Below are positions 35,311 to 45,582 of a DNA stretch of 64,000 nucleotides, piece by piece. Origin of the DNA: Bacillus sp. V2I10. GTDB lineage: Bacteria > Bacillota > Bacilli > Bacillales > Bacillaceae. The notes under the pieces were generated by a model. The model was given only the letters and a program-made list of their open reading frames with translations, searched no databases and was not told where the DNA came from. Position 1 is the stretch's first letter, and each line of letters opens with the position of its first letter. The stretch covers positions 396,001 through 460,000 of the forward strand of contig NZ_JAUSYV010000001.1 of the NCBI RefSeq assembly GCF_030817055.1, written 5' to 3'. A program made the translations under genes and the position numbers.

Positions 35311-35657
35311 AATCACGCACCCGGTCAATTCCTTTCAAAAAATCCATATATAGAATATGAAAAAATTATTCTCCCCTAATTAAGTGGGTTAGACTAATAC
35401 AAATAATCCGGGAATCAAGAATAGGACTTTTCTATTAAAAATATGGAAAAGTATTATAAAAATTTCCTTAAAATAGGTTTTACCGGTAAATTACATGGGT
35501 AATTAATAACAGGATCGATAAATCCAGTAATATTCTTCCTCTATTACATAATAGTAGATAGAATGTACCATTTTACTAGTATTCTAGAAGTAACAATTGA
35601 CCTTCATGGTCTTTGTTTATACAATTAATGTAAATTCGTGTAAAAGGAGAGATGAAA
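35311..35657. other. AT-rich intergenic region before esxA
   Basis: 347 bases with no gene. Apart from the promoter at 35597-35625 I see only AT-rich sequence and a weak inverted pair, CCGG/CCGG, near 35298-35325. Confidence 0.5.
35597..35625 (+). promoter_or_regulatory. Promoter of the T7SS operon
   Basis: TTGACC (35597-35602), 17-base spacer, TACAAT (35620-35625), 32 bases before the esxA start codon. Confidence 0.7.
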
Positions 35658-35951
35658 ATGTCAGGAATTATTCGCGTTACCCCTGCAGAACTTGTCGATA
35701 TGTCAAAACGTTATAACAATGAAGGTGGAGAGCTTGGTCTTCTTATTGGACGCCTAGACAGCATGATTGGTCAATTACAGGCTATGTGGGAAGGGGAAGC
35801 AAGCAACGCTTTCAGAGATCAATATGAACAGCTTAAGCCTTCTTTCGTAGATATGCAGCATTTAGTTGAAGATATTTCAAGACAATTAGAGAAGACAGCA
35901 CACGCTCTTCAAGAGGCTGATGCAAACATTGCAGGCCAAATCCGCGGTTAA
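35658..35951 (+). CDS. yukE: EsxA/YukE, WXG100 secreted protein
   Basis: 97 residues, two helices joined by the turn AMWEGEASNAF, which is the WxG signature at about residues 41-43. Secreted as a dimer by the T7SS. ATG 35658 is preferred over 35652, since GGAG (35646-35649) leaves 8 bases. First gene of the conserved order EsxA-EsaB-EssB-EssC-EsaA-EssA. A hairpin after it probably lets esxA be made in excess over the machinery. Confidence 0.96.
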   Translation: MSGIIRVTPAELVDMSKRYNNEGGELGLLIGRLDSMIGQLQAMWEGEASNAFRDQYEQLKPSFVDMQHLVEDISRQLEKTAHALQEADANIAGQIRG

Positions 35952-35980
35952 TAGGATCTGACAATCTAATGAAGTGCAGA

Positions 35981-36026
35981 AAGGAGCGCCCATTCTAAAT
36001 CAGATGATGGCGCTTCTTCATTTTTG
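35981..36026 (+). terminator. Attenuator between yukE and yukD
   Basis: AAGGAGCGCC (35981-35990) pairs with GGCGCTTCTT (36009-36018), one G-U, 18-base loop, then CATTTTT. Read-through of this hairpin would set the ratio of secreted EsxA to secretion machinery. Confidence 0.7.
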
Positions 36027-36038
36027 AGGTGAAAAGGC

Positions 36039-36278
36039 ATGTATATTGAAGTGACAATCGATTTGAAGCATTACACAGGAGAAACATTTGATTTGCGTCT
36101 ATCAAATTATCACTCTGTCAAAAAAGTAGTGGATATAGTATGGCAGACAAGATGCATTTCTGACCCACCTCGAGAAGGGTATTGGGTGCGCGTTCCCAAT
36201 AAGCAGATTGTCCTATCAGGCAACCATAAGCTTGTAGAATGCGGAATTACAACAGGAGATCGTTTTGAAATCCTATGA
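36039..36278 (+). CDS. yukD: EsaB/YukD, ubiquitin-like T7SS component
   Basis: 79 residues (MYIEVTIDLKHYTGETFDLR), the small ubiquitin-fold protein of Firmicutes T7SS. Cytosolic; it supports secretion but the mechanism is unclear. ATG 36039 follows GAGGTGAAAAGGC. It overlaps the frame that leads into essB. Confidence 0.94.
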   Translation: MYIEVTIDLKHYTGETFDLRLSNYHSVKKVVDIVWQTRCISDPPREGYWVRVPNKQIVLSGNHKLVECGITTGDRFEIL

Positions 36279-36292
36279 AGGAGTCATTCTCA

Positions 36293-37603
36293 ATGTCAGA
36301 AAAAAAACCGTCATATTTAGAGCAGCAGCTTGAAGCTGTCATAACGAGGGAAGATGGCTATACTTTCATCTTTCAAACAGAAAAAGTAAAACTGGATCAA
36401 GCAGCAGAAATCGATATGCTAAAAGAAATGGATCCATCCATTAAGCGGGAAATCGTTTTGACTGAAGATGAATTAAGGGTTCATGTTCAGCCGCCTGAGA
36501 CTTATTTGGGTTTTTCCAGTTTAAATAAAAAAGAAGAGCGAAGCAAGTGGAATTTTTCCTATCAGCTGGTAAAAAAGGTAAAAAATCACTCGTTATCGCG
36601 GCTTCATTTGATTGTATGTCCTGAAAACATTTTATTTGATCAAAGCTTTACGCCCTATTTACTTCATTACGGCGTAATGGAAAGCATTCCTCCCTATGAA
36701 CAAGACGGTGACAGGCTATGGCAGGAACTGAAAGCCTGCGTTGCAGCTGCTGTTGATTCCAAATATACCTTTGAGCAATATCTGAAATTCAATGAAACTT
36801 TGGACATTTCACCAGTATCCAGGGAATTGCTTTCAGCGGCAGATTATCCTGAATTGTTAACCCTGATAGAAAAGAACATGAGGGAAATCGACAAGAAGAA
36901 TGCAGCTCTTGTCTCCATTCCGGAAAAGAAATGGAAGCTTACACGGTACATAGCTCTGGGATTTCTTGTTTTGCTTGTTCCTGCACTTATTTATACAGCT
37001 TATTCCCTTTTTTCCCTTCATCCTAAACAAGAAGCGTTTGTAGAGAGCAATGAATACTATCTGGGCAACGATTACAGTGAAGTAGTCAGCACTCTTGCAG
37101 GCTACAGCATAGAAGAAATGCCTAACGTTGTTAAATTTCAATTAGCATCGTCTTACATAGTCAATGAATCTTTGACAGAAGACCAAAAGGAAAGCTTGCA
37201 AAACACGCTGACCCTTCAATCCGATCCGCAGTACCTTGAGTATTGGATACATATTGGAAGAGGCGAGGCTAAAGAAGCACTCGATCTTGCAAGAAATCTT
37301 GAGGACCGTGATCTGATTGTATTTGGACTGATTAAATACCAGGATCAAATAAAAGCGGATACTGAAATGAACAGTGAAGAAAAGCAGCAGGAACTTCAAA
37401 AAATTGATGCAGAAATAAAACAGTTTAAAGAAGAACAGGAAGCCCAGAAGAAAGAAGAAGAACAAAAGTTAGAGGAAGAACAGAAGGCGAAAGAGCAAGT
37501 GGAAGAACAGCAGAAAGCAGAAGAAGAGGCAAAGGAAGCAGCTGAGCAGGCGAAAGCTGCAGAGAAAAAGCCAGCCGCTCCTGCAAAATCGGGTTCCAAC
37601 TGA
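36293..37603 (+). CDS. essB: EssB/YukC, T7SS membrane protein
   Basis: 436 residues. N-terminal pseudokinase-like cytoplasmic domain (about 1-215), one membrane helix (YIALGFLVLLVPALIYTAYS, about 225-245), helical extracellular part, then a very Glu/Lys/Gln-rich coiled coil from about residue 375 to PAAPAKSG. ATG 36293 is chosen: AAGGAG lies about 9 bases before it; the ATG at 36275 would lack a site. Part of the core secretion channel. Confidence 0.93.
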   Translation: MSEKKPSYLEQQLEAVITREDGYTFIFQTEKVKLDQAAEIDMLKEMDPSIKREIVLTEDELRVHVQPPETYLGFSSLNKKEERSKWNFSYQLVKKVKNHSLSRLHLIVCPENILFDQSFTPYLLHYGVMESIPPYEQDGDRLWQELKACVAAAVDSKYTFEQYLKFNETLDISPVSRELLSAADYPELLTLIEKNMREIDKKNAALVSIPEKKWKLTRYIALGFLVLLVPALIYTAYSLFSLHPKQEAFVESNEYYLGNDYSEVVSTLAGYSIEEMPNVVKFQLASSYIVNESLTEDQKESLQNTLTLQSDPQYLEYWIHIGRGEAKEALDLARNLEDRDLIVFGLIKYQDQIKADTEMNSEEKQQELQKIDAEIKQFKEEQEAQKKEEEQKLEEEQKAKEQVEEQQKAEEEAKEAAEQAKAAEKKPAAPAKSGSN

Positions 37604-37630
37604 CGATTATAGGCAACAGGAGGTGATTTC

Positions 37631-40600
37631 ATGAGTATTTTATGGGTTTTTCACGGTGAATCCTATCAGCAATTTGAGGTGAACGAAGAAGCGTTTCGCC
37701 CGATTTCCATCGGTTCAGAGATTCAGCACACGCTGACAGTCAGGAATTTCCCTTTTTCTGAAGGAGCTTTGACCGTTGCAAAAAAAGAAGAAACAGATGG
37801 GTTTGTCATTATTCAGAATGACAAACCCATTGGAAAGGCTGCAGTAAAAGAGCCATTCCATCTTGAGGATCATTCAGAACAGCTGACGATTTTTTTAACG
37901 CCAGCGCCTGAAAAAGTAGAAGCCTACTATATTGGATTTCAAAACGAAATTTCTTTTTCAGCGACCATTAAAGAGGCTCACATTTATAAAGATAAGGGTA
38001 CTTTTCCCGTTCTCGGAAAAGGCTCTCTCACCTTGTTAAAAACAGGAAGTCATTGGAAGGTTTCGCCTGAGGGTGAAAAGGTCTATTTGAATGGAAGGAA
38101 GATAGAGTGTCTCACGCAATTGCAAATTGGGGACATTCTCTTCTGGCCGTTTATGACGGTCCGGCTGATAGAAGACGATTTGATACAGGTTTTGAGCATA
38201 GATGAGTTTCATTCAACCCTGCCCCATACGGAAAAACCAAGATCTGAAATGAGCAAAAAATATCCGATCTACCGCCGCACGCCGCGGATGATCTATGAGC
38301 TTCCGAAAGATAAAATTTCGCTCACTTTCCCAGCGCAGGAAGGGGACGATCAATCACGGAGCCTGTGGCTGATTATTCTGCCGCCGCTTGTCATGATGAT
38401 TGCGATGGGAATTGTAGCTCTTGTTGCTCCGCGGGGCATTTTTATCATCGTCTCCATGGTTATGTTTGTGATGACGCTGATCACGTCAACGGCGCAATAT
38501 TTCAGAGAAAAAGGAAATTACAAGAAACGCCAAGAGCGCAGACTCCGCGTGTACACACAATATCTTGAAAACAAACGCCATGAGCTTCAGGAGGTGGCTG
38601 AAAAGCAGCGCCAGGTACTGTCTTACCATTTTCCTTCTTTTGAACAAATGAAGTATATGACGCGGCAAATATCAGACCGAATTTGGGAAAGAACGCCTGA
38701 AAGCAATGATTTTCTGGAGCTTCGAATCGGAACGGGCACCGTTAAATCAAGCTATCAAATTTCACTTAGCTCAAACGATATGGCGAACAGAGAAGTGGAT
38801 GATCTGCTTGAACAGTCACAGCAAATGGAAAAGGTATACAGGGAAATTGGTTCAGTGCCAATCAGTGTGAACCTTTCCCAGGGTGCAATGGGACTGATCG
38901 GGAAAGAAGCAATCATGAAAAATGAACTTCATCAATTAATTGGACAGCTTGCATTTTCACACAGCTATCATGATGTCCGCTTTGTGTTTATTTTTAATGA
39001 AAAAGAATACAAGAGCTGGGAATGGCTGAAATGGCTACCGCATTTTCAGCTTCCGCACGCATTTGCAAAAGGCATGATTTATAACGAGCAAACAAGAGAT
39101 CAGCTGCTTACTTCGATCTATGAAATGCTGCGTGAGCGTGATCTGGAAGAAAAGAAAGAAAACACAAGGTTTGCACCTCACATTATTTTTGTTATTACTA
39201 ATCAGCAGCTTATCTCTGATCATGTGATTTTGGAATATTTAGAAGGCGAGTTTTCACATTTAGGCATTTCCGTTATTTTTGCTGCCGAAGCGAAAGAGAG
39301 CCTGTCTGATAACATCCACACGCTTGTGAGGTATGTCAACGATCAAGAAGGGGACATTCTCATTCAGGAGAAAAAAGCGGCTGCGATTCCTTTTAAGCTG
39401 GATTTACATAAGCATGAGGGAAATGAGTCGTTCGCCCGGATGCTTCGTACGCTTGATCACCAAGTGGGAATGACAAATTCGATTCCAAAAAGCGTTTCCT
39501 TTTTAGAGATGGTCAATGTAAAAGAAGTCGATGATCTCCCGATTGAGCAAAACTGGCAGACGCGGGAATCGGCAAAATCTCTTGCTGTTCCAGTAGGACT
39601 AAAGGGCAAGGAAGATGTAGTTGAATTAAACCTGCACGAAAAAGCGCATGGGCCACACGGTCTATTAGCGGGTACTACCGGTTCAGGTAAAAGTGAATTC
39701 CTTCAAACCTATATTCTGTCATTGGCTGTTCATTTCCACCCTCATGAGGTAGCTTTCCTGCTGATTGATTACAAGGGCGGCGGAATGGCGCAGCCGTTTA
39801 AAAATATGCCGCATTTGCTTGGCACGATCACAAACATTGAAGGCAGCAAAAACTTCAGTGCCCGTGCCCTTGCATCAATTAAAAGTGAATTAAAAAGGCG
39901 CCAGCGTCTGTTCGATCAGTATCAGGTCAATCACATTAATGATTATACAAGTCTTTATAAACGCAATCAGGCCGAAGAACCTCTGCCTCATTTATTTTTA
40001 ATTTCCGATGAATTTGCGGAATTAAAAAGCGAAGAGCCTGATTTTATCAGGGAGCTTGTCAGCACAGCGCGCATCGGCCGAAGCTTAGGCGTGCATCTCA
40101 TCCTGGCAACACAAAAGCCTGGAGGAGTCATCGATGACCAAATCTGGAGTAATGCCAGATTCAGAGTGGCCCTTAAGGTTCAGGATGCAAGCGACAGTAA
40201 AGAGATTTTGAAAAACTCAGATGCCGCCTCTATTACTATTACAGGACGAGGATACCTGCAGGTAGGCAATAATGAAGTTTACGAGCTGTTCCAATCAGCA
40301 TGGAGCGGAGCGCCTTATCTAGAGGAAACATCAGAGTCCGAAGATGAGGTAGCGATCGTGACAGACCTTGGTCTGCAGCCGTTATCAAATGTCTCATCTT
40401 CTAAACAGCATAAAAAAGATACGGAATCACAGATTGAAGTGATCGTCGATAAAATTGAAGAATTGCAGGAAAAAATGGGTATTCGCAAGCTGAACAGTCC
40501 ATGGCTCCCGCCGCTTGAAAACAGAATTTCGCGCCATCAATATGCTTCCCTGCAACATGAGGAAATTTATCTTGGTCTGATTGATGAGCCTGAAAAGCAA

Positions 40601-42115
40601 AGCCAGACCCCATACTCGTATCAGCTGATGGATGACGGCAACATCGCCATCTTCGGATCTTCCGGCTATGGGAAATCACATACTGTGATGCTTCTGCTTT
40701 TTGGCATCGCGGCAAGGCTCAGCCCTGAGGAAGCCCACTATTACGTCATAGATTACGGCAATGGGACATTGCTGCCGCTTAGACAGCTGCCGCATACAGC
40801 GGATTATTTCCAGCTCGATCAAGAGCTGAAAATTGATAAGTTTATGAGAATCGTAAAAGATGAGATTTCACGGAGGAAGCAATTGTTTCAGCAGCAAGAG
40901 GTCAGCAGCATCAAAATGTACAATTCATTAAGTAAAAACAAGCTCCCTCTTATGTATATTGCCATTGATAATTTTGATCTCGTGAAAGAGGAAATGCAGG
41001 AGCTTGAAACGCAGCTGATTCAGTTTGCGCGTGATGGCCAGTCTCTGGGCATCTATATGATTTTTACAGCCACAAGGGTACAGTCTGTCAGACAATCATT
41101 GATGAACAGTATGAAAACGAAAATCCTTCATTATCTTATGGATACGACTGAAACATACATGGCCATTGGAAAAGTCCCGTTTGCGCCTGAACCAATTCCG
41201 GGACGCGCCATTATCAAGAAGGATCAGGCATATTTCTCTCAAATTTTCCTGCCTGCTGATGGAGAGGATGATTATGAGCTGCTTGATTCCATTAAAGAAG
41301 AAATTGGAATGCTGAAGGTGAAGTACAAGAATGACAAGCTTCCTCGTCCTGTCCCAATGCTTCCTGCTGAACTGACCATGATCAACTTTACACAGTTCAC
41401 TGCTGATGCTCAGAAAACAGGCGTGATTCCAATCGGACTTGATGAAGAGCATGTACAGCCTGTCAGCGTGAATCTGGCGAAAACAAAGCACTGCATCATA
41501 CTCGGCCAGACTCAAAAAGGGAAGACAAATGTTCTTAAAGTCATCTTGAACACAGCCCTGCTTCAGCCGACCGAATCTATTGGTATATTTGATTCGATTG
41601 ACCGCGGACTGGCAAGCTATGCTTCTGAAGAAAAGATTGCTTATCTTGACACGAAAGAACAAATATCATCGTGGCTTGATCGAACAGAAGAACTTCTTAA
41701 AGACAGAGAACAAACCTACCTTACAGCAATCCAGCAGGGTGTTGTAAATAATTTAGCTTTCTCGCCGGTTATGCTTGTCGTTGACGGCTATTCAAGATTC
41801 CAGCAATCTCTTGACAGTATGCTGCAAGACCGTTTGACACGATTTATGAAAAACTACAGCCACCTCGGCTTTAATGTCATTGTTTCAGGAAATAACAACG
41901 AGCTGACAAAAGGATTTGATGCGTTCACAAGTGAAATCAAACAAATCCGCCAGGCACTCATTTTAATGAAAAAATCAGAGCAAACCCTATATACCTTGCC
42001 TTACAGCCGGAAAGAAAGCGATATTCACCCAGGCTTCGGATACTATGTGGAAAATGGCAAAGAAACGAAAATACAAATTCCTCTTTGTGTCATTGAAAGG
42101 AAGATCTACACATGA
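37631..42115 (+). CDS. essC: EssC/YukBA, T7SS FtsK/SpoIIIE ATPase
   Basis: 1494 residues, the motor of the T7SS. Two N-terminal FHA-like domains (about 1-180), two membrane helices (WLIILPPLVMMIAMGIVALV and IFIIVSMVMFVMTLI), then three P-loop domains: D1 GTTGSGKSE (about residue 680), D2 GSSGYGKSH (about 1009), D3 GQTQKGKTN (about 1292). Walker B-like blocks FLISDEFAEL and YIAIDNFDLV are visible. Perfect AGGAGGTGAT site before ATG 37631. Overlaps esaA by 4 bases. YukB and YukA are fused, as is usual in this genus. Confidence 0.97.
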   Translation: MSILWVFHGESYQQFEVNEEAFRPISIGSEIQHTLTVRNFPFSEGALTVAKKEETDGFVIIQNDKPIGKAAVKEPFHLEDHSEQLTIFLTPAPEKVEAYYIGFQNEISFSATIKEAHIYKDKGTFPVLGKGSLTLLKTGSHWKVSPEGEKVYLNGRKIECLTQLQIGDILFWPFMTVRLIEDDLIQVLSIDEFHSTLPHTEKPRSEMSKKYPIYRRTPRMIYELPKDKISLTFPAQEGDDQSRSLWLIILPPLVMMIAMGIVALVAPRGIFIIVSMVMFVMTLITSTAQYFREKGNYKKRQERRLRVYTQYLENKRHELQEVAEKQRQVLSYHFPSFEQMKYMTRQISDRIWERTPESNDFLELRIGTGTVKSSYQISLSSNDMANREVDDLLEQSQQMEKVYREIGSVPISVNLSQGAMGLIGKEAIMKNELHQLIGQLAFSHSYHDVRFVFIFNEKEYKSWEWLKWLPHFQLPHAFAKGMIYNEQTRDQLLTSIYEMLRERDLEEKKENTRFAPHIIFVITNQQLISDHVILEYLEGEFSHLGISVIFAAEAKESLSDNIHTLVRYVNDQEGDILIQEKKAAAIPFKLDLHKHEGNESFARMLRTLDHQVGMTNSIPKSVSFLEMVNVKEVDDLPIEQNWQTRESAKSLAVPVGLKGKEDVVELNLHEKAHGPHGLLAGTTGSGKSEFLQTYILSLAVHFHPHEVAFLLIDYKGGGMAQPFKNMPHLLGTITNIEGSKNFSARALASIKSELKRRQRLFDQYQVNHINDYTSLYKRNQAEEPLPHLFLISDEFAELKSEEPDFIRELVSTARIGRSLGVHLILATQKPGGVIDDQIWSNARFRVALKVQDASDSKEILKNSDAASITITGRGYLQVGNNEVYELFQSAWSGAPYLEETSESEDEVAIVTDLGLQPLSNVSSSKQHKKDTESQIEVIVDKIEELQEKMGIRKLNSPWLPPLENRISRHQYASLQHEEIYLGLIDEPEKQSQTPYSYQLMDDGNIAIFGSSGYGKSHTVMLLLFGIAARLSPEEAHYYVIDYGNGTLLPLRQLPHTADYFQLDQELKIDKFMRIVKDEISRRKQLFQQQEVSSIKMYNSLSKNKLPLMYIAIDNFDLVKEEMQELETQLIQFARDGQSLGIYMIFTATRVQSVRQSLMNSMKTKILHYLMDTTETYMAIGKVPFAPEPIPGRAIIKKDQAYFSQIFLPADGEDDYELLDSIKEEIGMLKVKYKNDKLPRPVPMLPAELTMINFTQFTADAQKTGVIPIGLDEEHVQPVSVNLAKTKHCIILGQTQKGKTNVLKVILNTALLQPTESIGIFDSIDRGLASYASEEKIAYLDTKEQISSWLDRTEELLKDREQTYLTAIQQGVVNNLAFSPVMLVVDGYSRFQQSLDSMLQDRLTRFMKNYSHLGFNVIVSGNNNELTKGFDAFTSEIKQIRQALILMKKSEQTLYTLPYSRKESDIHPGFGYYVENGKETKIQIPLCVIERKIYT

Positions 42116-45009
42116 CAGATCAAAGAAAACATACGATTAAAATGATAGCTGCGGTGCTGCTTATCTTAGCAGTGCCTGCTCTCTTCTTCCAATTCATCGG
42201 GGACAATCCGCTGGAAATAAAGGAGAAAGCTACAAGAAATATCGCTGTCGTTAATGAGGACATCGGAACAGAAAAAGCTGAAGGGGAAAATACAGAAGCT
42301 GAACCTGTTCAATTCGGAAAGGAAGTTGCAGCGATACTTGACGAGGATTCCCAGTACGACTGGACAATCTTAAGTAGAAGTGCCGCAGTTAACGGGCTGA
42401 AAAACGGGCAGTACGACGCTGTCATTTATATTCCTTCCAATTTTTCTGCCAACATTTTAACTTATGATGAACAGCAGCCTTCTAAAGCAGAATTTGAATA
42501 TGTGGTCCAAAATCAGCTGAATGCTGAAAACAGACAAAGAGTGCTCCGCGCACTGGAAGACGCTACAGGCCGCGTAAATAAGCAAATGTCTTCGCTGTAC
42601 TGGAGCTATGTCGCACAGGACATGGAGAATGTAAGAGAAGAGTTTGACCGCATTCTCGAAAAGGAAATTGCCTTTCAAAATGCCATGCTGAATTTTTATA
42701 AACCAAGCTCTAAAGATCTGGCTGGGGAATTAGATCAGCAAAAGCAAATGCTTGAGCAATTGCAAACGACACTAAAACAGGCTGAACAAGAAACGCCTGA
42801 ACAAAAAAACACGGTCGAGCAATTTGAGAAAAGCCTTGCTTCATTCGTAGAGTATGTTGATGAATATCAGGCATATCAGGAAGATCAGCAGCAGCTTCTG
42901 ACGTTAGCCCAGCAGGAAAGTTTAACGGCCATTCAGGGCGGAACAACGGAAGTGGATCAAGTACAGAATGAAACGCAGCAGGCATTTAACGAACAAGGAA
43001 GCATGCTTGCATCAAGAATGACTGACATTCAGCAGCAGCTTGATCAGAATCAAAAAACAGCAGAAAACCTTGGCAGTGTAAGGCTCAGCCAAACAGAACG
43101 CCAGGCAAGAGAGCTTGAGACTGTTCACCGTAATTATGTGGACATGTATATTATGAAGGATAACCAGGATACACTGAACCGTCTTGAAGGGGAGCTCATT
43201 CCTCTTAGGGAAAGCCTTAAGCAAGGAAGTCCCGGGGAGGAACCAGGTAACGGAGAAGAAGGGCCTCCTGAAGATGGTGGAGGGGACGCTGAACCAGAAA
43301 CTCCCGACGAAAATGAAAGTCCTGCCAACATGGAAGAGGAGCGGGCTAACATTCTTGCTGTTTCAGAACAGATGAAAAATCTGAAGACAATTCTGGAAAC
43401 CATTCCGGACCCAAAACCGGATCAAGTAACACAAGCGATAACTGAATTAGAGGATATGGCAGCCCAGCTTGCTGCAATCGAAGAATCGATTAAGTCAAAA
43501 GAAGATCAGAACTCATGGAAAGGTGAGTATGATAAATTACTTGCTCTTTATGAAAAGCTGACAGAAGACAATGCAAAACTATTAGAAGAAAATCAGCTTC
43601 TAAAAGATGAAAACAGCAAACTGGCAGAAAAGATCAAACAGCTGACAGATAATATGAACTCAGGTTCAGCTGCCATCATGGAACAAGAACAAACCATTCT
43701 TAACTCGCTCAGTCCTGAAAGAAAGCAAAGACTTGAGAGTGTGTTCAGCGGGCCTATCGGAAATGCATCAATGAACGATGTACTGAAATACCATACGATT
43801 TTGTCCCAGTATGAGGCAGCCGCCAAGCGTATGAATAACTCATCAGATCCGGCCAAAGATGCTGTCCTTGCAGATGAAATGCAAAAAACGAAAGTAGCTG
43901 CCATTCTATCAATCAATGAAGAAGAACAAGGCGCATGGGACAAGCTAAATCAGGAGCTGCCGGCTACTGAAGAAGAAATGAAAGAAGTCCATGCTTCCGC
44001 TCTTGTATTCATAGATGAATACAGCAAGGAGCTCGATGCTCAGCAGACAGCTATATTAGAGGATCTTGCTTCTATGGAAGAGAGCGCAAATAGCGTACTC
44101 AGCCAAGTTCAGGAATCAGAAAATACAGCTTCTAGAATGCCGCTTGAAAATTCGGACGGTACAACACTTGTTGTCAATCAGCAAAATATCAGTCAGGAAT
44201 TGGTTATGATTACAGATTTGATGAACTCGCTTGGGGACAGACAGGAGACGGTTGTAAGCAGTACGGATGTCCTCCAGAAAAAAGTGAATGAAGTTCAATC
44301 TGAAGCGGATCTATTAAATGATAAATGGGCAACGAATGTAGCTTCAACACAGCTTGTCAGAGATGACGTTTTCAGTATTCTCGGCAATACGTTTGTAGAT
44401 GGACAGAACAACGGCTATGTTTATGAGCATCTTGCCAATCCGCTGCAAATAAGCGGGGAAGCACCGACTGCTCAGGCAAAAGCGGTTCCGCCGGTCGTTA
44501 TTCTTGTTATCATCCTAATCAGCAGCTTGCTGATCGGATTCTTCAGTCATTATTTTAAAGCAGCACCGTTATTAGTAAGAGGCTCTATGTTTGGCCTTTT
44601 AAACTTAATTGTGGGGCTCATCATAAGCGTATTCGGTTTAAATATATACACACTTACAGATGAACGTGCTATTCAATGGTCAATCTTTACAGTCCTCCTG
44701 TTATTTGCAGCATCAACAATTGTACGGGTAGCGTTCTTGCTCGGCAATTTTACAGGCTGGCTTGCAAGTGTAGGTCTTGTTGCGTTCTTTATCAGTCCTT
44801 TGCTTGCATTAGCAGCGCCTAACTTCACGTATGAAGATCCGATGTCTAAGGTATACATCTCGATCCAATATGACGCAAATAACTTATTTACTCAGGGAGT
44901 GATTGTGCTGATCGGCATCATCCTTGTTCTGACCATCCTGCCGTTTGTTGTGAATGCTCTTAAAAACACAAACGAAAAGGCTAATCAGGAACATGCCCAT
45001 GAAGTGTAA
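42112..45009 (+). CDS. esaA: EsaA/YueB, T7SS membrane protein
   Basis: 965 residues: one N-terminal membrane helix (MIAAVLLILAVPALFFQFIG), a long extracellular helical region (about 60-790) with coiled-coil stretches, a Pro/Gly/Glu-rich insert at about residues 366-405, and five to six membrane helices at the C-terminus (from about 790). The B. subtilis homologue YueB is the receptor of phage SPP1. It overlaps essC by ATGA and is followed closely by essA. Confidence 0.95.
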   Translation: MTDQRKHTIKMIAAVLLILAVPALFFQFIGDNPLEIKEKATRNIAVVNEDIGTEKAEGENTEAEPVQFGKEVAAILDEDSQYDWTILSRSAAVNGLKNGQYDAVIYIPSNFSANILTYDEQQPSKAEFEYVVQNQLNAENRQRVLRALEDATGRVNKQMSSLYWSYVAQDMENVREEFDRILEKEIAFQNAMLNFYKPSSKDLAGELDQQKQMLEQLQTTLKQAEQETPEQKNTVEQFEKSLASFVEYVDEYQAYQEDQQQLLTLAQQESLTAIQGGTTEVDQVQNETQQAFNEQGSMLASRMTDIQQQLDQNQKTAENLGSVRLSQTERQARELETVHRNYVDMYIMKDNQDTLNRLEGELIPLRESLKQGSPGEEPGNGEEGPPEDGGGDAEPETPDENESPANMEEERANILAVSEQMKNLKTILETIPDPKPDQVTQAITELEDMAAQLAAIEESIKSKEDQNSWKGEYDKLLALYEKLTEDNAKLLEENQLLKDENSKLAEKIKQLTDNMNSGSAAIMEQEQTILNSLSPERKQRLESVFSGPIGNASMNDVLKYHTILSQYEAAAKRMNNSSDPAKDAVLADEMQKTKVAAILSINEEEQGAWDKLNQELPATEEEMKEVHASALVFIDEYSKELDAQQTAILEDLASMEESANSVLSQVQESENTASRMPLENSDGTTLVVNQQNISQELVMITDLMNSLGDRQETVVSSTDVLQKKVNEVQSEADLLNDKWATNVASTQLVRDDVFSILGNTFVDGQNNGYVYEHLANPLQISGEAPTAQAKAVPPVVILVIILISSLLIGFFSHYFKAAPLLVRGSMFGLLNLIVGLIISVFGLNIYTLTDERAIQWSIFTVLLLFAASTIVRVAFLLGNFTGWLASVGLVAFFISPLLALAAPNFTYEDPMSKVYISIQYDANNLFTQGVIVLIGIILVLTILPFVVNALKNTNEKANQEHAHEV

Positions 45010-45490
45010 AACAGGCATTTTGCTAACCCTAGTTCTGGTTATCTTTAGTTTGACCAGCGGGGTTGCAGTAAAAGCAGAGACAGAAGCAAACCTTGAGGAA
45101 CTCGATCCTAATATCTATGAGGAAAAAGAACTTAAGGAAAACACGGATTACCTGCATGAAGAATCACTTTATGAAAAAAGAAACTCAATACCGGAGGAGC
45201 AAAAAGATCTAACCTTTGAAAAGCCATCAAGGGATGAAAAGGATGATCTGCAGGAACAGCTCTTCACAAATTACACGAAAGAGAAAAACACAATTAAATC
45301 CAAAGCTGAACAAATGGATTTATTCTCCGGCACTGCAGAACCATCGATGAGTATGACCGCAACGGAAAATAAAGATACTAGCCAAAATTCCGGCTTAATG
45401 ATGACGTATATTCTCCTGATTGCCATTGGCGTCATCCTAATGATTGGGCTTTTGATTCCAAAGATGACACAAAGCAAAAAAACAGAATAA
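44999..45490 (+). CDS. essA: EssA/YueC, T7SS membrane protein
   Basis: 163 residues: signal or anchor helix (GILLTLVLVIFSLTSGVAV), charged extracytoplasmic part, and a C-terminal membrane helix (MMTYILLIAIGVILMIGLLI). ATG 44999 follows AGGAACATGCCC, overlapping the esaA 3' end; two in-frame codons upstream (44993, 44954) are less likely. Last core gene of the operon, with its terminator behind it. Confidence 0.88.
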   Translation: MKCKTGILLTLVLVIFSLTSGVAVKAETEANLEELDPNIYEEKELKENTDYLHEESLYEKRNSIPEEQKDLTFEKPSRDEKDDLQEQLFTNYTKEKNTIKSKAEQMDLFSGTAEPSMSMTATENKDTSQNSGLMMTYILLIAIGVILMIGLLIPKMTQSKKTE

Positions 45491-45498
45491 GAGATTGA

Positions 45499-45525
45499 GG
45501 CAGCTTTTTATAGCTGTCTTTTTTT
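45499..45525 (+). terminator. Terminator of the T7SS operon
   Basis: GGCAGCT (45499-45505) pairs with AGCTGTC (45512-45518), one G-U pair, then seven T. Confidence 0.8.
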
Positions 45526-45528
45526 GTG

Positions 45529-45560
45529 CTTCGATGTCTAGGTCCAGCGCGCCTGCGGCA
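45529..45560. repeat. Dispersed repeat fragment, copy D
   Basis: CTTCGATGTCTAGGTCCAGCG resembles the outer end (TGTCTAGCTCCA) of the repeats at 5529, 47362 and 53007. Only this end is present. No coding content. Confidence 0.45.
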
Positions 45561-45582
45561 TGCCGCTTGTAAGGAATGATTT

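Noticed and set aside
39035..41662. Antisense frames inside essC
   Set aside because: Shadows of a clearly coding plus-strand gene; no start signals.
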